Both the position numbers and the translations under genes were made by a program. A stretch of 64,000 bases of DNA from Liminaster sp964567855 (lineage in GTDB: Bacteria > Bacteroidota > Bacteroidia > Bacteroidales > UBA3663), in NCBI GenBank assembly GCA_964567855.1, contig CAZMOE010000001.1:124001-188000 (forward strand), in the 5' to 3' direction. The notes beneath the pieces are model-generated. The model was not told the DNA's origin and searched no databases. It saw nothing but the letters and a program-made list of their open reading frames with translations. Below, one piece after another: positions 8,374-17,739 of the stretch (position 1 is the first letter of the stretch; every line of letters starts with the position of its first letter).

Positions 8374-10263
8374 ATGGAAGAAATCAAAACATTTGAGGAA
8401 CTCGGTGTCAGCGCACCCATTCTCCGCGCCATCGAGGAGTTAGGTTATGAACAGCCGATGCCTATCCAGGCACAAGTAATACCCGTCATTTTAGGAACAA
8501 GTGGCGACGGCTCTGCACGGGATGTCGTAGGTCTCGCCCAAACCGGCACAGGTAAAACGGCCGCATTCGGCCTGCCGTTGTTACAGTCCATCGATCTCGG
8601 CCACCGGGCACCCCAGTCGCTGATTCTCGCCCCGACACGAGAATTATGCCTGCAAATTGCCAGTGACCTGCAGGACTATGCAAAATATCTCAAAGGAATC
8701 AGCATCCTGCCCGTCTACGGCGGCAGCAGCATCGGTAGCCAGATCAGCGCACTGCGTCGCGGCGTACACGTGGTAGTCGCCACGCCCGGCCGACTGATCG
8801 ACCTGATGGAACGCGGGGCCGTCAGCCTGCAGGAAATCAACACACTCGTCATGGATGAGGCCGATGAGATGCTGAGCATGGGGTTCTCAGAAGATATCGA
8901 GACCATCCTTAAAGGAGTACCCGAGCAGCACCGCACGATGCTCTTCAGCGCGACCATGCCCAAACAGATCGCCAATATCGCACAAAAATACATGGCCGAT
9001 CCCGTCGAAATCACCATCGGACATAAGAACGAAGGGTCGGCCAACGTAAACCACGTCTACTATCTGGTGCATGCCAAAGACAAATATGCCGCCTTGAAAC
9101 GTATCGTGGACTACTACCCGAGTATTTACGGCATTATCTTCTGTCGCACAAGAAAAGATACGCAGGACATAGCCGCCCAACTGATGGCCGACGGATATAA
9201 CGCCGACGCGCTGCACGGCGACTTGAGCCAGGCACAACGTGACACGGTAATGCAAAAGTTCCGTCTGAAAAATCTGCAACTGCTCGTAGCCACCGACGTA
9301 GCCGCCCGAGGTCTGGACGTAGATAATCTGACGCATGTCATCAACTTCGGTCTGCCCGACGATATAGAAGTCTATACACACCGGAGCGGCCGAACCGGTC
9401 GCGCCGGCAAACGGGGTACGAGCATCTGCATTATCCACATCAAGGAGCGCAGACGCCTTTCGGAAATAGAACGCGTCATCGGCAAGCAGTTTGAAAAAGG
9501 TTATGTGCCCACAGCCGAAAAAATTACGGAGAAACAACTCTTCAACCTCGCCGACCGGCTGGAAAAAGTCGAGGTCAAAGAGGATGAAATCGACAAATAT
9601 CTCGACCCGATCTACAAGAAACTCTCCTGGTTGTCGACCGAGGATCTCATCAAGCGCATCGTAAGTCTTGAATTCAACCGCATGATCGAATATTACGAAG
9701 ACTCTACGGAGTTAGACATTCCCGAAGAACGCACGAAGCGCGAACGAGGCAGCAAGCGTGAACGCAGCGGCAGCAGCAAAGGGGACTTCGGCTCACGCGG
9801 CAGTTTCGCCGAGAAGGGAGATCATACCCCCGAACCGGGTTACGCCCGCATTTTCGTCAACCTCGGCAAACGGGATGGTATCAATCCCCGCGCCATCATT
9901 GCGCTGATGAATGCCAACGTGCATCACAGAATCGAGATGGGCCGTATCGATCTCATGACCAATTTCTCCTTCTTCGAAGTTCCGGAAAAGGAAGCCCGCT
10001 TTGTTATCAAGGACATGGACGGTATTGATTTCAATGGTCGCAGGCTCAGTGTCTCTCTCGCCGGCAGCGATGAGACCGGAGGCCGCAAAGGGACCGGTGC
10101 ACCGCGATCCAGCCGCTTCGGACACAATCGGGACAAACACGGCGACAGGGATTTTTCCGATACCAAAGGTTTCGGCGGACGCCGGGCGACAGGCGGACGC
10201 AAATCCTATAAACATGAAGATGAGAAAAAAGACAGCGATTACAAGAAAAAGAAAAAATACTGA
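8374..10263 (+). CDS. DEAD-box RNA helicase with DbpA-type RNA-binding domain
   Basis: The 629-residue protein carries the Q motif (TFEELGV...PMPIQAQ), Walker A AQTGTGKT (about 55-62), PTRELCLQIA, TPGRLIDL, the DEAD box in VMDEADEML, SAT, then the second RecA domain with ARGLDV and HRSGRTGRAG. Near residues 485-570 is a DbpA/RRM-like domain (ARIFVNLGKRDGINPRAIIALMN ... DGIDFNGRRLSVSLA), followed by a basic Gly/Arg/Lys tail ending in a run of lysines. Proteins of this CsdA/DeaD-like kind unwind rRNA during ribosome assembly and the cold response. It is monocistronic by appearance: its own promoter box and a strong terminator. Confidence 0.93.
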   Translation: MEEIKTFEELGVSAPILRAIEELGYEQPMPIQAQVIPVILGTSGDGSARDVVGLAQTGTGKTAAFGLPLLQSIDLGHRAPQSLILAPTRELCLQIASDLQDYAKYLKGISILPVYGGSSIGSQISALRRGVHVVVATPGRLIDLMERGAVSLQEINTLVMDEADEMLSMGFSEDIETILKGVPEQHRTMLFSATMPKQIANIAQKYMADPVEITIGHKNEGSANVNHVYYLVHAKDKYAALKRIVDYYPSIYGIIFCRTRKDTQDIAAQLMADGYNADALHGDLSQAQRDTVMQKFRLKNLQLLVATDVAARGLDVDNLTHVINFGLPDDIEVYTHRSGRTGRAGKRGTSICIIHIKERRRLSEIERVIGKQFEKGYVPTAEKITEKQLFNLADRLEKVEVKEDEIDKYLDPIYKKLSWLSTEDLIKRIVSLEFNRMIEYYEDSTELDIPEERTKRERGSKRERSGSSKGDFGSRGSFAEKGDHTPEPGYARIFVNLGKRDGINPRAIIALMNANVHHRIEMGRIDLMTNFSFFEVPEKEARFVIKDMDGIDFNGRRLSVSLAGSDETGGRKGTGAPRSSRFGHNRDKHGDRDFSDTKGFGGRRATGGRKSYKHEDEKKDSDYKKKKKY

Positions 10264-10269
10264 ACTTCC

Positions 10270-10316
10270 GTTCTCTATCTTACGGCATAAAACCGTAAGA
10301 TAGAGAACATATTTTT
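10270..10316 (+). terminator. Rho-independent terminator after the DEAD-box gene
   Basis: A perfect 16-bp stem (10270-10285 with 10293-10308) and a 7-base loop are followed by ATATTTTTA. It sits seven bases after the stop codon. Confidence 0.85.
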
Positions 10317-10392
10317 AAATTCTGCTTGAAAAGGCGCCCTTTATCCCGATCCAAATCATTCGGAAATCATTATATAAAAACAGAACAACAAT

Positions 10393-12462
10393 ATGAGAAA
10401 AGCATGCGTTTTTGCTATGACTGCATTACTGACCGGAGCCTGCAATGCTCCACAAAACCAAGATAAAGAAACATCTTGGAGCGTAGACAGATTTGCCGAC
10501 ATCGAAGTGCTTCGTTACGAAGTTCCGGCGTTCGAGACCCTCTCGCTGCAACAAAAGAAGCTCATTTACTGCCTGACGGAAGCCGCCTTATGGGGACGTG
10601 ACATCCTTTGGGACCAGAATGGCAAATACAATCTGACCATCCGTGAACTTCTGGAAACCATTTATACCAACTATAACGGTGACCGCAACAATCCGGAATA
10701 CAAGGCCCTCGAAACCTATCTGAAACAGATATGGTTTGCCAACGGCATCCACCATCACTATTCCACGGCCAAATTCAATCCGGAATTCAGCCGCAACTTT
10801 ATCGAAGATCAAATATCCCAGCTTTCAGAGGAAAAATTGTCCACATCCCTCTCCTGCCGCCTTGCCAAAGAACAGGAAAATGTCATGCGCGCTCTTTTCG
10901 ATCCTGAATATATGAAGATCCGCGTCAATCAAACCGACGGGCTCGATCTGATCCAGACCTCTGCCGGCAACTATTACGACGGAGTCACTCAGGCAGAAGT
11001 AGAAAAGTTCTACGGAGCCATGAAAAAAGCTGACGATACAACCCCGGTGATGTTCGGACTCAATTCCCAATTGGTTAAAAACGCCAACGGGAAACTGGAA
11101 GAGCGCGTCTGGAAAGAAGACGGCATGTATGGTCCCGCCATCAAACAAATCGTCGGATGGCTGGAAAAAGCCCACGAAGTGGCCGAAACCCCGGAACAGG
11201 CCGCAGTCATCGCCCAGCTTATCACCTATTATAAAAGCGGCGATCTGAAAGACTTCGACAAATATTCTATCCTTTGGGTAGAAGATCTGAACTCCAGAAT
11301 CGACTTTGTCAACGGCTTCATCGAAAGCTACGGCGATCCCCTCGGTCTGAAAGCCAGCTGGGAATCTATTGTAAACTTCAAAGACTCGGCCAATACCGCC
11401 CGCACCGAAATCATTTCCGGCAACGCGCAATGGTTTGAGAACAACTCGCCGGTAGATCCCGCCTTCCGCAAGCCGGTAGTCAAAGGCGTCACCGCCAAAG
11501 TCATCACAGCGGCCATTCTTGCAGGCGACTGCTATCCATCTACCCCTATCGGCATCAATCTGCCCAATTCCAACTGGATCCGCGCCCAGCATGGTTCCAA
11601 ATCTGTCTCTATCGACAACATTACGGCGGCCTATGACGCAGCAGCCCAGGGTAACGGCTTCAGTGAAGAGTTCGTATGGAGCGATGCAGAACGTGAACTT
11701 TCAAAGAAATACGGCCACTACGCCAGCAACGTACACACAGACCTTCACGAATGCCTCGGACACGCCTCCGGTCAGCTTCTGCCCGGTGTAGATCCCGATG
11801 CGCTGAAGGCCCATGGCTCCACGCTTGAAGAGACACGCGCCGATCTGTTCGCGCTCTACTATATCGCCGATCCGAAAGTCATCGAACTCGGTGTTATGCC
11901 CGATCCGGAAGCCTACAAAGCCGAATACTACTCCTACATGATGAACGGGCTCATGACGCAGCTTGTCCGCATCAAACCGGGTGACAATATCGAAGAAGCC
12001 CACATGCGCAACCGCTCCCTGATCGCCCATTGGGTCTATGAACAGGGCAAGGAAGACAATGTTGTCGAGATGCGCAAGCGTGACGGCAAGACCTATGTCG
12101 TAATCAATGATTATGAAAAACTCCGCACCCTCTTCGGTCGCTTGCTGGGTGAAATCCAGCGCATAAAATCGACAGGCGACTATGAAGCAGGCCGTCAGCT
12201 GGTAGAAAAATATGGCGTCAAAGTCGATCAGGAACTTCACCAGGAAATCCTGGCCCGTTATGAAGCGTTGCATCTTGCTCCTTACAAAGGCTTTGTAAAT
12301 CCCCGCTATGAACTCGTAACGGATGCCAACGGCGAAGTTACCGATGTCAAAGTCGTTTATGGAGAAGGCTACATCGACCAGATGCTCCGCTATTCCAAAG
12401 ACTACTCCGCATTGACACAGCCAAGTTGCTGCAACCAGGCGGGATGTACAACCGCAGAATAA
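10393..12462 (+). CDS. Dipeptidyl peptidase III (M49 family), lipoprotein
   Basis: M49 zinc exopeptidases release dipeptides from the N-terminus of short peptides. The 689-residue protein has the zinc motif HECLGH (His452-His457) and the second motif EETRAD (from residue 479). The Cys inside HECLGH is also found in the Bacteroides thetaiotaomicron enzyme. The N-terminus is a lipoprotein signal with lipobox LTGAC (Cys17). The following residues (NAPQNQ) lack an acidic surface-export signal, so a periplasmic inner-leaflet location is likely. It is a single gene between two terminators. The extreme C-terminus carries several Cys residues (SCCNQAGC). Confidence 0.93.
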   Translation: MRKACVFAMTALLTGACNAPQNQDKETSWSVDRFADIEVLRYEVPAFETLSLQQKKLIYCLTEAALWGRDILWDQNGKYNLTIRELLETIYTNYNGDRNNPEYKALETYLKQIWFANGIHHHYSTAKFNPEFSRNFIEDQISQLSEEKLSTSLSCRLAKEQENVMRALFDPEYMKIRVNQTDGLDLIQTSAGNYYDGVTQAEVEKFYGAMKKADDTTPVMFGLNSQLVKNANGKLEERVWKEDGMYGPAIKQIVGWLEKAHEVAETPEQAAVIAQLITYYKSGDLKDFDKYSILWVEDLNSRIDFVNGFIESYGDPLGLKASWESIVNFKDSANTARTEIISGNAQWFENNSPVDPAFRKPVVKGVTAKVITAAILAGDCYPSTPIGINLPNSNWIRAQHGSKSVSIDNITAAYDAAAQGNGFSEEFVWSDAERELSKKYGHYASNVHTDLHECLGHASGQLLPGVDPDALKAHGSTLEETRADLFALYYIADPKVIELGVMPDPEAYKAEYYSYMMNGLMTQLVRIKPGDNIEEAHMRNRSLIAHWVYEQGKEDNVVEMRKRDGKTYVVINDYEKLRTLFGRLLGEIQRIKSTGDYEAGRQLVEKYGVKVDQELHQEILARYEALHLAPYKGFVNPRYELVTDANGEVTDVKVVYGEGYIDQMLRYSKDYSALTQPSCCNQAGCTTAE

Positions 12463-12467
12463 AATAA

Positions 12468-12490
12468 AGCCGGGGACCTGTTCCCCGGCT
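12468..12490 (+). terminator. Hairpin terminator after dipeptidyl peptidase III
   Basis: A 9-bp GC-rich stem (12468-12476 with 12482-12490) and a 5-base loop lie just after the stop. The following T tract is weak (CTTCCTGTTT), and the next ATG is only 13 bases away, so termination may be partial. Confidence 0.65.
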
Positions 12491-12502
12491 CTTCCTGTTT
12501 CT

Positions 12503-13063
12503 ATGGTCAGTTCAGAACTGTTATCGGAAATACACGCTCAATTTCGCCGGCAAATGAACGCCGACGTGGCACATGCCCTGCGGGAGCATGGAATAATCTA
12601 CCGCACCTGCTTCGGAGTTCCGTCCATGCGTCTGCGGGAGGTAGCGGAACGCTATACTCCCTCCGCGGAACTGGCGGAAACACTTTGGAACGAGGAGATC
12701 AGGGAATCTAAAATGCTGGCAACACGGCTTTACCCGTCGACCGAAATGACAGCGGAGACAGCACTGCGATGGATCTCTGAAATCCGCTATGAAGAAATTG
12801 CGGATCAGGCCTGCATGAATTTGTTCGTTCACATTCCTTTTGCCGTATCACTGCTTGAAGAATGCCTGCTGAGCGGCACGCAGAAACCGGCAATGGCCCT
12901 CTACTGCGGACTGAAAATGGCCGCCCGTCTGCCACTTTCGCAGCTGCCGGCCGAAATTCTGCCTCAGATCCAGCAAACGGTAAAGCTGCTTATGGAAACG
13001 GCCCCGCAGACCTCTCTCCGAACAGCCGCTTACTGGGCCCTTGAAAATTTGACAGAAGCATGA
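12503..13063 (+). CDS. AlkD-like HEAT-repeat DNA alkylation repair family protein
   Basis: A short helical protein of 186 residues. GVPSMRLREVAERY, LAETLWNEEIRESKMLATRLYP and an alternating helical pattern match the DNA alkylation repair (AlkD-like) HEAT-repeat family. Members lift out positively charged alkylated bases, though many short members are untested. It is shorter than Bacillus AlkD (about 230 residues), and the catalytic residues cannot be assigned with certainty. Its stop overlaps the start of the Fur-like gene by four bases (ATGA at 13060), which suggests translational coupling. Confidence 0.65.
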   Translation: MVSSELLSEIHAQFRRQMNADVAHALREHGIIYRTCFGVPSMRLREVAERYTPSAELAETLWNEEIRESKMLATRLYPSTEMTAETALRWISEIRYEEIADQACMNLFVHIPFAVSLLEECLLSGTQKPAMALYCGLKMAARLPLSQLPAEILPQIQQTVKLLMETAPQTSLRTAAYWALENLTEA

Positions 13064-13689
13064 AGAAAAAAACGACAGTCGGCGATTGCCCCCCGCATCA
13101 TACCAAGCCCGCACATAAGTCTTCGGGATGCTATGAGACCGCACTACGTAAACGCGATGCTATCATCAAGGGATTGCGACTGCGTAAAACGACCGACGGA
13201 CTGGAAGAGGCCCTTCAACGACTGGCCGCCTACCTTCAGGAACACGCAAAAAAAAATACGGCGGAGCGCATATTTATCCTGACGAAGCTCTATCAGTTGA
13301 CCGTTCCGGCAGACATCGAAACCATACACCGTCTGCTGAGTGAAGAAGGCCAACAGGTAAGCATTGCTACGGTTTACAACACCATGCAACTGCTCACCGA
13401 CGCCCGTCTGGTAAAAAAAATCGAACTGGTAGAGGGAGGAATGGCATTCTACGAGCGTGCCATCGGCCTACCTCCACATTTTTTCATCATCTGCAATAAG
13501 TGCGGCAACATCACACCGGTCTACAAGCCCGACCTACTGGAAGAACTGCAAAAAGATTGTCCTAAAAACTTCAAAACAGAAGACTTCTCGCTCAACGTGT
13601 ACGGGCTTTGCCACAAATGTCAACTGGCCATCCGGAAAGCGGAACTCCGCAAAATGGAAAAAGAGGCGAAATCGCAATCAAAGAAATAA
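13060..13689 (+). CDS. Fur-family transcriptional regulator
   Basis: Residues from about 55 onward form the Fur winged helix (ERIFILTKLYQ ... SIATVYNTMQLLTDARLVKKI) and the dimerisation half with two zinc CxxC pairs (CNKCG, CHKC). The usual HHDH metal cluster is reduced: the sequence before the first CxxC is PPHFFII. About 45 extra residues precede the domain and contain a Cys/His-rich patch (CPPHHTKPAHKSSGC). A TTG at 13174 could be an alternative start that removes it. The gene overlaps the AlkD-like gene and lies 37 bases before purA, a neighbour pair also seen in Bacteroides. The regulated metal or targets are unknown. Confidence 0.82.
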   Translation: MKKKTTVGDCPPHHTKPAHKSSGCYETALRKRDAIIKGLRLRKTTDGLEEALQRLAAYLQEHAKKNTAERIFILTKLYQLTVPADIETIHRLLSEEGQQVSIATVYNTMQLLTDARLVKKIELVEGGMAFYERAIGLPPHFFIICNKCGNITPVYKPDLLEELQKDCPKNFKTEDFSLNVYGLCHKCQLAIRKAELRKMEKEAKSQSKK

Positions 13690-13726
13690 CAAAAACATCT
13701 CAAAACATACCACATTTCAACAAGCT

Positions 13727-14989
13727 ATGAAAGTAGACGTACTGCTCGGCCTCCAATGGGGAGACGAAGGAAAAGGCAAGGTGGTCGACGTATTGACCCC
13801 ACGCTATGATGTAGTAACCCGTTTCCAGGGAGGCCCCAACGCCGGTCACACGCTGGAGTTCAACGGAGAGAAATACGTACTCCGCTCCATTCCTTCGGGT
13901 ATCTTCCAAGGTGGCAAGACCAACATCATCGGGAATGGCGTAGTCATCGACCCATTGCTCTTCATGATGGAGGCGAAAGACCTCGCCGCCAGCGGCCATG
14001 ATATTACAAAGCAATTGTATATCAGTAAAAAGGCACATCTCATCCTGCCCACCCATCGTATTCTCGACGCAGCCAATGAGGCCGCCAAAGGATCTGGCAA
14101 AATCGGCACTACCGGCAAAGGCATCGGTCCCACCTACACCGATAAAATCAGCCGCAACGGTCTGCGCGTAGGCGACATTCTCCACAACTTCGACGAAAAG
14201 TATGCCGCAGCCAAAGCCCGCCACGAACAAATGATCAAAGCTCTGAACTATGATTATGACATCACCGAATTGGAGAAACAATGGCTCGAAGCCATCGATT
14301 ACCTGAAACAATTCAAGTTCATCGACAGCGAACATGTCATCAACGGCTATCTGCGCGAAGGCAAAAGCGTCCTTTGCGAAGGTGCGCAGGGCACATTGCT
14401 GGACGTCGACTTCGGTTCCTATCCCTTTGTCACCTCCTCCAATACCATCTGCGCCGGAGCCTGCACCGGCCTCGGCATCGCGCCCAACCGCATCGGTGAA
14501 GTATTCGGTATTTTCAAGGCATATTGCACCCGCGTGGGCAGCGGACCTTTCCCGACAGAACTTTTCGACGCCGACGGCGAGAAACTTTGCGCCATCGGTC
14601 ATGAATTCGGAGCCGTCACGGGCCGTCGCCGCCGTTGCGGCTGGATCGATCTCGTCGCCCTCAAATACAGCATCATGATCAACGGCGTTACACAGCTCAT
14701 CATGATGAAGAGCGACGTCCTCGACACCTTCCCGACCATCAAAGCCTGTACGGCCTATGAAATCGACGGAGAGGTAACCACCGAATTTCCGTTTGAAATC
14801 AACGATTCTATCCGTCCTGTCTATAAAGAACTGCAGGGTTGGAACTGTCAGCTTTCGGGTTGCACCTCCGAAGCCGATTTCCCGCAGGAATTTAAAGACT
14901 ACATCGCCTTCCTCGAAAAGGAACTCGAGACACCGATCACCATTCTCTCGGTAGGACCGGACCGGGACCAAACGATCGTAAGAAAATAA
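13727..14989 (+). CDS. purA: Adenylosuccinate synthetase
   Basis: PurA joins IMP and aspartate using GTP, the first step from IMP to AMP. The 420-residue protein starts MKVDVLLGLQWGDEGKGK, the family's N-terminal phosphate-binding loop. It continues with QGGPNAGHT, GTTGKGIGPTYTDK, CEGAQGTLLDVDFG, GRRRRCGWIDL and the Gly-Pro-Asp-Arg end (SVGPDRDQTI). The start at 13727 is fixed by that motif; the frame stays open to 13457 but overlaps the Fur gene and has no family match there. A strong terminator follows. Confidence 0.97.
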   Translation: MKVDVLLGLQWGDEGKGKVVDVLTPRYDVVTRFQGGPNAGHTLEFNGEKYVLRSIPSGIFQGGKTNIIGNGVVIDPLLFMMEAKDLAASGHDITKQLYISKKAHLILPTHRILDAANEAAKGSGKIGTTGKGIGPTYTDKISRNGLRVGDILHNFDEKYAAAKARHEQMIKALNYDYDITELEKQWLEAIDYLKQFKFIDSEHVINGYLREGKSVLCEGAQGTLLDVDFGSYPFVTSSNTICAGACTGLGIAPNRIGEVFGIFKAYCTRVGSGPFPTELFDADGEKLCAIGHEFGAVTGRRRRCGWIDLVALKYSIMINGVTQLIMMKSDVLDTFPTIKACTAYEIDGEVTTEFPFEINDSIRPVYKELQGWNCQLSGCTSEADFPQEFKDYIAFLEKELETPITILSVGPDRDQTIVRK

Positions 14990-15009
14990 CAGCCGTCTGG
15001 TAAGACTTT

Positions 15010-15039
15010 GCCCGTCGCCGCAATGCGGCGACGGGCTTT
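15010..15039 (+). terminator. Rho-independent terminator after purA
   Basis: A perfect 12-bp GC-rich stem (15010-15021 with 15025-15036) with a 3-base loop is followed by TTTC. It begins 20 bases after the purA stop. Confidence 0.8.
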
Positions 15040-15210
15040 CCGTCAATAGATACCCCTTCCCAGGACACCGCGGCCGCCTCATATCCTGTAGGAAACCGCA
15101 ACCGCCGCAAAGGAGGCATTGAAAATGGCATTTCCGGTGCACGAAGCAGAAACTTTCAGGCTACCATGAAAATATATGCCCCCTCATTTCCTCATTTCAG
15201 GATAAATGAT

Positions 15211-15218
15211 TACTTTTG
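15211..15218 (+). promoter_or_regulatory. -7 box (TACTTTTG) before pyrH
   Basis: TACTTTTG fits TAnnTTTG. Transcription would begin near 15225, about 49 bases before the pyrH ATG. No convincing TTTG lies 19-20 bases upstream. The remaining 284-base gap between purA and pyrH holds only the terminator and this box. Confidence 0.55.
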
Positions 15219-15273
15219 CGAACGAAAATTTAATAAATTTTTCATCATCCACTTACATCGTAACGCAAAAAAT

Positions 15274-15981
15274 ATGTACAAAAGAATATTACTCAAACTG
15301 AGCGGTGAATCGCTCATGGGCGCCAGACAATACGGCATTGACGAAAACCGCCTCGCCGAATATGCGGCCCAAATCAAGGAAGTCGCTGCTCTCGGCATCC
15401 AGATCGGGATCGTCATCGGCGGCGGCAACATCTTCCGCGGACTCAGCGGAGCCTCCAAAGGCTTCGACCGGGTAAAAGGCGACCAAATGGGTATGTTGGC
15501 CACGACAATCAACGCCATTGCCCTCAGTTCCGCACTCAACGCCATCGGCCAAAAAGCGCGTGTCCTCACAGCAGTCAATATGTTCCCTATCGGCGAACAT
15601 TACAGCAAATGGAAAGCGATTGAAACTATGGAAGCCGGAGAGATCGCCATTCTTGCGGGAGGAACCGGTTGTCCCTATTTTACAACCGATACGGGCTCGG
15701 CCTTACGCGGCATCGAAATCGAAGCCGACGTCATGCTGAAAGGAACCCGTGTAGACGGTATCTATACCGCCGACCCTGAAAAAGATCCGACCGCCACGAA
15801 ATTCGACAAGATCACCTACGACGAGATTTATAACAAAGGGCTTAAAGTAATGGATCTCACCGCCACAACACTCTGCCGCGACAACAAATTACCCATCATC
15901 GTCTTCAACATGGATAAGAACGGCAATCTGCTCAAGGTGATGCAAGGCGAAAATATCGGTACACTGGTCACCATCGACTGA
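15274..15981 (+). CDS. pyrH: UMP kinase
   Basis: PyrH phosphorylates UMP to UDP with ATP and is a hexameric amino acid kinase-fold enzyme. The 235-residue protein begins MYKRILLKLSGESLMG and contains VIGGGNIFRG, DQMGMLATTINA, GTGCPYFTTDT and a C-terminal NMDKNGNLLKVMQGENIGTLV. The frame extends upstream to an ATG at 15166, but the promoter-like box at 15211-15218 and the family N-terminus support 15274. It is followed after 132 bases by frr, the usual neighbour in translation-linked clusters. Confidence 0.96.
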   Translation: MYKRILLKLSGESLMGARQYGIDENRLAEYAAQIKEVAALGIQIGIVIGGGNIFRGLSGASKGFDRVKGDQMGMLATTINAIALSSALNAIGQKARVLTAVNMFPIGEHYSKWKAIETMEAGEIAILAGGTGCPYFTTDTGSALRGIEIEADVMLKGTRVDGIYTADPEKDPTATKFDKITYDEIYNKGLKVMDLTATTLCRDNKLPIIVFNMDKNGNLLKVMQGENIGTLVTID

Positions 15982-16113
15982 ATCCGTACCCGAAGAAAAA
16001 CCGAATAGAAAATTATCAATCATTTCTCAAACAGGTCAACCGGCAAACACATCAGATCTGGCCGCCCGAAAACCGCGACCGCTGTTGACAGTTGACCCAT
16101 AACTCAAAAAATT

Positions 16114-16674
16114 ATGATCGACGTTAAAAAAACGCTTAAAGACGCCGAAGGAAAAATGACCGGCGCCATCGAACACCTTTCCGATAGTTTCGCCCACATC
16201 CGCGCCGGCCGTGCCAGCGTACGTCTTCTGGACGGAATTATGGTAGAATACTATGGCAGCAATATGGAATTGAGCCAAGTTGCCAATTGTTCCTGCCCCG
16301 ATGCCAAAAGCATCGTCATCGCCCCATGGGAAAAGAGCATGCTGAAAGTAATCGAAAAGGCCATCATCGACTCTCCGCTCGGTATTACACCGGAAAATAA
16401 CGGCGAAGTCGTCCGAATCGGCCTGCCGCCTATGACCGAAGATCGCCGCCGCCAATTGGCCAAGCAATCCAAAGGTGAAGCGGAAAACGCCAAAGTCGCC
16501 ATCCGTAACGTGCGCCGCGACGTAATCGAAATGCTTAAAAAAGGCATTAAGGACGGTCTGCCGGAAGACGTGGAAAAAGATGCGGAGAACGATATTCAGA
16601 AAATCCACGACCGCTTCATCAAAGAGGTAGACACCCTTTATGCCGCCAAGGAAGAAGAAATCATGAGCGTATAA
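16114..16674 (+). CDS. frr: Ribosome recycling factor
   Basis: RRF, with EF-G, splits post-termination ribosomes. The 186-residue protein shows HIRAGRASVRLLDGIMVEYYGS, the central NCSCPDAKSIVIAPWEKS, LPPMTEDRRRQLAKQSKGEAENAKVAIRNVRRD and the long C-terminal helix. Length and motifs are standard. The 132-base gap from pyrH has no clear promoter or terminator, so the two genes are likely co-transcribed. Confidence 0.97.
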   Translation: MIDVKKTLKDAEGKMTGAIEHLSDSFAHIRAGRASVRLLDGIMVEYYGSNMELSQVANCSCPDAKSIVIAPWEKSMLKVIEKAIIDSPLGITPENNGEVVRIGLPPMTEDRRRQLAKQSKGEAENAKVAIRNVRRDVIEMLKKGIKDGLPEDVEKDAENDIQKIHDRFIKEVDTLYAAKEEEIMSV

Positions 16675-16782
16675 TACCACGACCTCGTCGCGACTTACCC
16701 AAATACCGGGACTGAAAGACAGCACATCATGATTCTTCCTGTTCCGGTAACAATGGATTCCGCGAAAGCAAACACAACTATC

Positions 16783-17739
16783 ATGACAGGACTGGTCATC
16801 AAAAATACAGGAAGCTGGTATTTGGTAAAACCGGAAGAGGGGACACCCGAAGAGGGCGGGCCCCTCTTGCCGTGTAAAGTGAAGGGCAACTTCCGACTGA
16901 AAGGTATCCGCACGACAAATCCCGTCGCAGTCGGCGACAGAGTGGAAATCGATCCGAATCGGGACGGTTCCGCTTTCATTACCCGTATCCTGCCCAGACG
17001 AAATTACATCATCCGCAAGTCAAGCAATCTTTCCAAACAGGCCCACATCCTTGCCGCCAATCTGGATAGTGTAATGTTGCTCACGACGATTGCCCACCCT
17101 GCCACCTCTACCACATTCATCGATCGTTTCCTGGCCACTGCCGAAGCATACAGGGTTCCTGCCATTCTGGTGATCAACAAAATCGACCTTTATGATCAGG
17201 AAGAGCAAAAATATGCCGACAATCTGCAATATCTTTACGAATACATCGGCTACGAAGTCCGGCAAATCTCAGCTAAAACCGGTCAGGGCATCGACGCGCT
17301 TCGCTCCTTGCTGAACGGTAAAGTCACCCTGCTGTCAGGACACAGCGGCGTAGGCAAGTCATCACTCATCAACACTCTTTTACCCGATATCGACATCAAA
17401 ACCGGTGCACTCTCCGATGTCCATGACATGGGCATGCACACCACTACCTTCTCCGAAATGCACGCGCTGCCCGACCACGGAGGTTATCTCATCGACACTC
17501 CCGGCATCAAAGGCTTCGGCACTGTAGATTTTTCCAAAGAGGAGACAGGACACTATTTCCCTGAAATATTCAAGGCCTCCGAAGAATGCCGCTTCAACAA
17601 CTGCACCCATATCCATGAACCGGGCTGCGCAGTTTTGAAGGCCGTCGAAGAGCATCGTATCAGCCAGTCCAGATATACCAGCTATCTGAGTATTCTGGAA
17701 GATGCTTCCGAAGGAAAATATCGCGAAAGCGAACGTTAA
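16783..17739 (+). CDS. rsgA: Ribosome small subunit GTPase RsgA
   Basis: RsgA (YjeQ) is a circularly permuted GTPase that proofreads late 30S assembly. The 318-residue protein has an OB-fold N-terminus (TGLVIKNTGSWYLV), the permuted G motifs in order G4 NKID, G1 SGHSGVGKSSL, G3 DTPGIKGFG, and a zinc domain with CRFNNCTHIHEPGC. I start at 16783 because MTGLVIKNTGSWY is the usual Bacteroidota beginning; an in-frame ATG at 16729 would add 18 residues. The OB domain has a short acidic/Gly insertion (PEEGTPEEGGP). Its end overlaps the open frame of the next gene. Confidence 0.94.
   Translation: MTGLVIKNTGSWYLVKPEEGTPEEGGPLLPCKVKGNFRLKGIRTTNPVAVGDRVEIDPNRDGSAFITRILPRRNYIIRKSSNLSKQAHILAANLDSVMLLTTIAHPATSTTFIDRFLATAEAYRVPAILVINKIDLYDQEEQKYADNLQYLYEYIGYEVRQISAKTGQGIDALRSLLNGKVTLLSGHSGVGKSSLINTLLPDIDIKTGALSDVHDMGMHTTTFSEMHALPDHGGYLIDTPGIKGFGTVDFSKEETGHYFPEIFKASEECRFNNCTHIHEPGCAVLKAVEEHRISQSRYTSYLSILEDASEGKYRESER

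Noticed and set aside
10825..11592. Open frame of 255 codons antisense to dipeptidyl peptidase III
   Set aside because: Shadow of a well supported gene; no family features.
13700..15142. Open frame of 480 codons antisense to purA
   Set aside because: It lies fully opposite purA, has no recognisable domain, and such long antisense frames are common in GC-biased codon use.
15125..15169. Tiny frame (14 codons) with an AGGAGG-like site before pyrH
   Set aside because: It lies upstream of the predicted pyrH promoter and downstream of the purA terminator, so it is probably not transcribed; Bacteroidota also do not rely on such sites.
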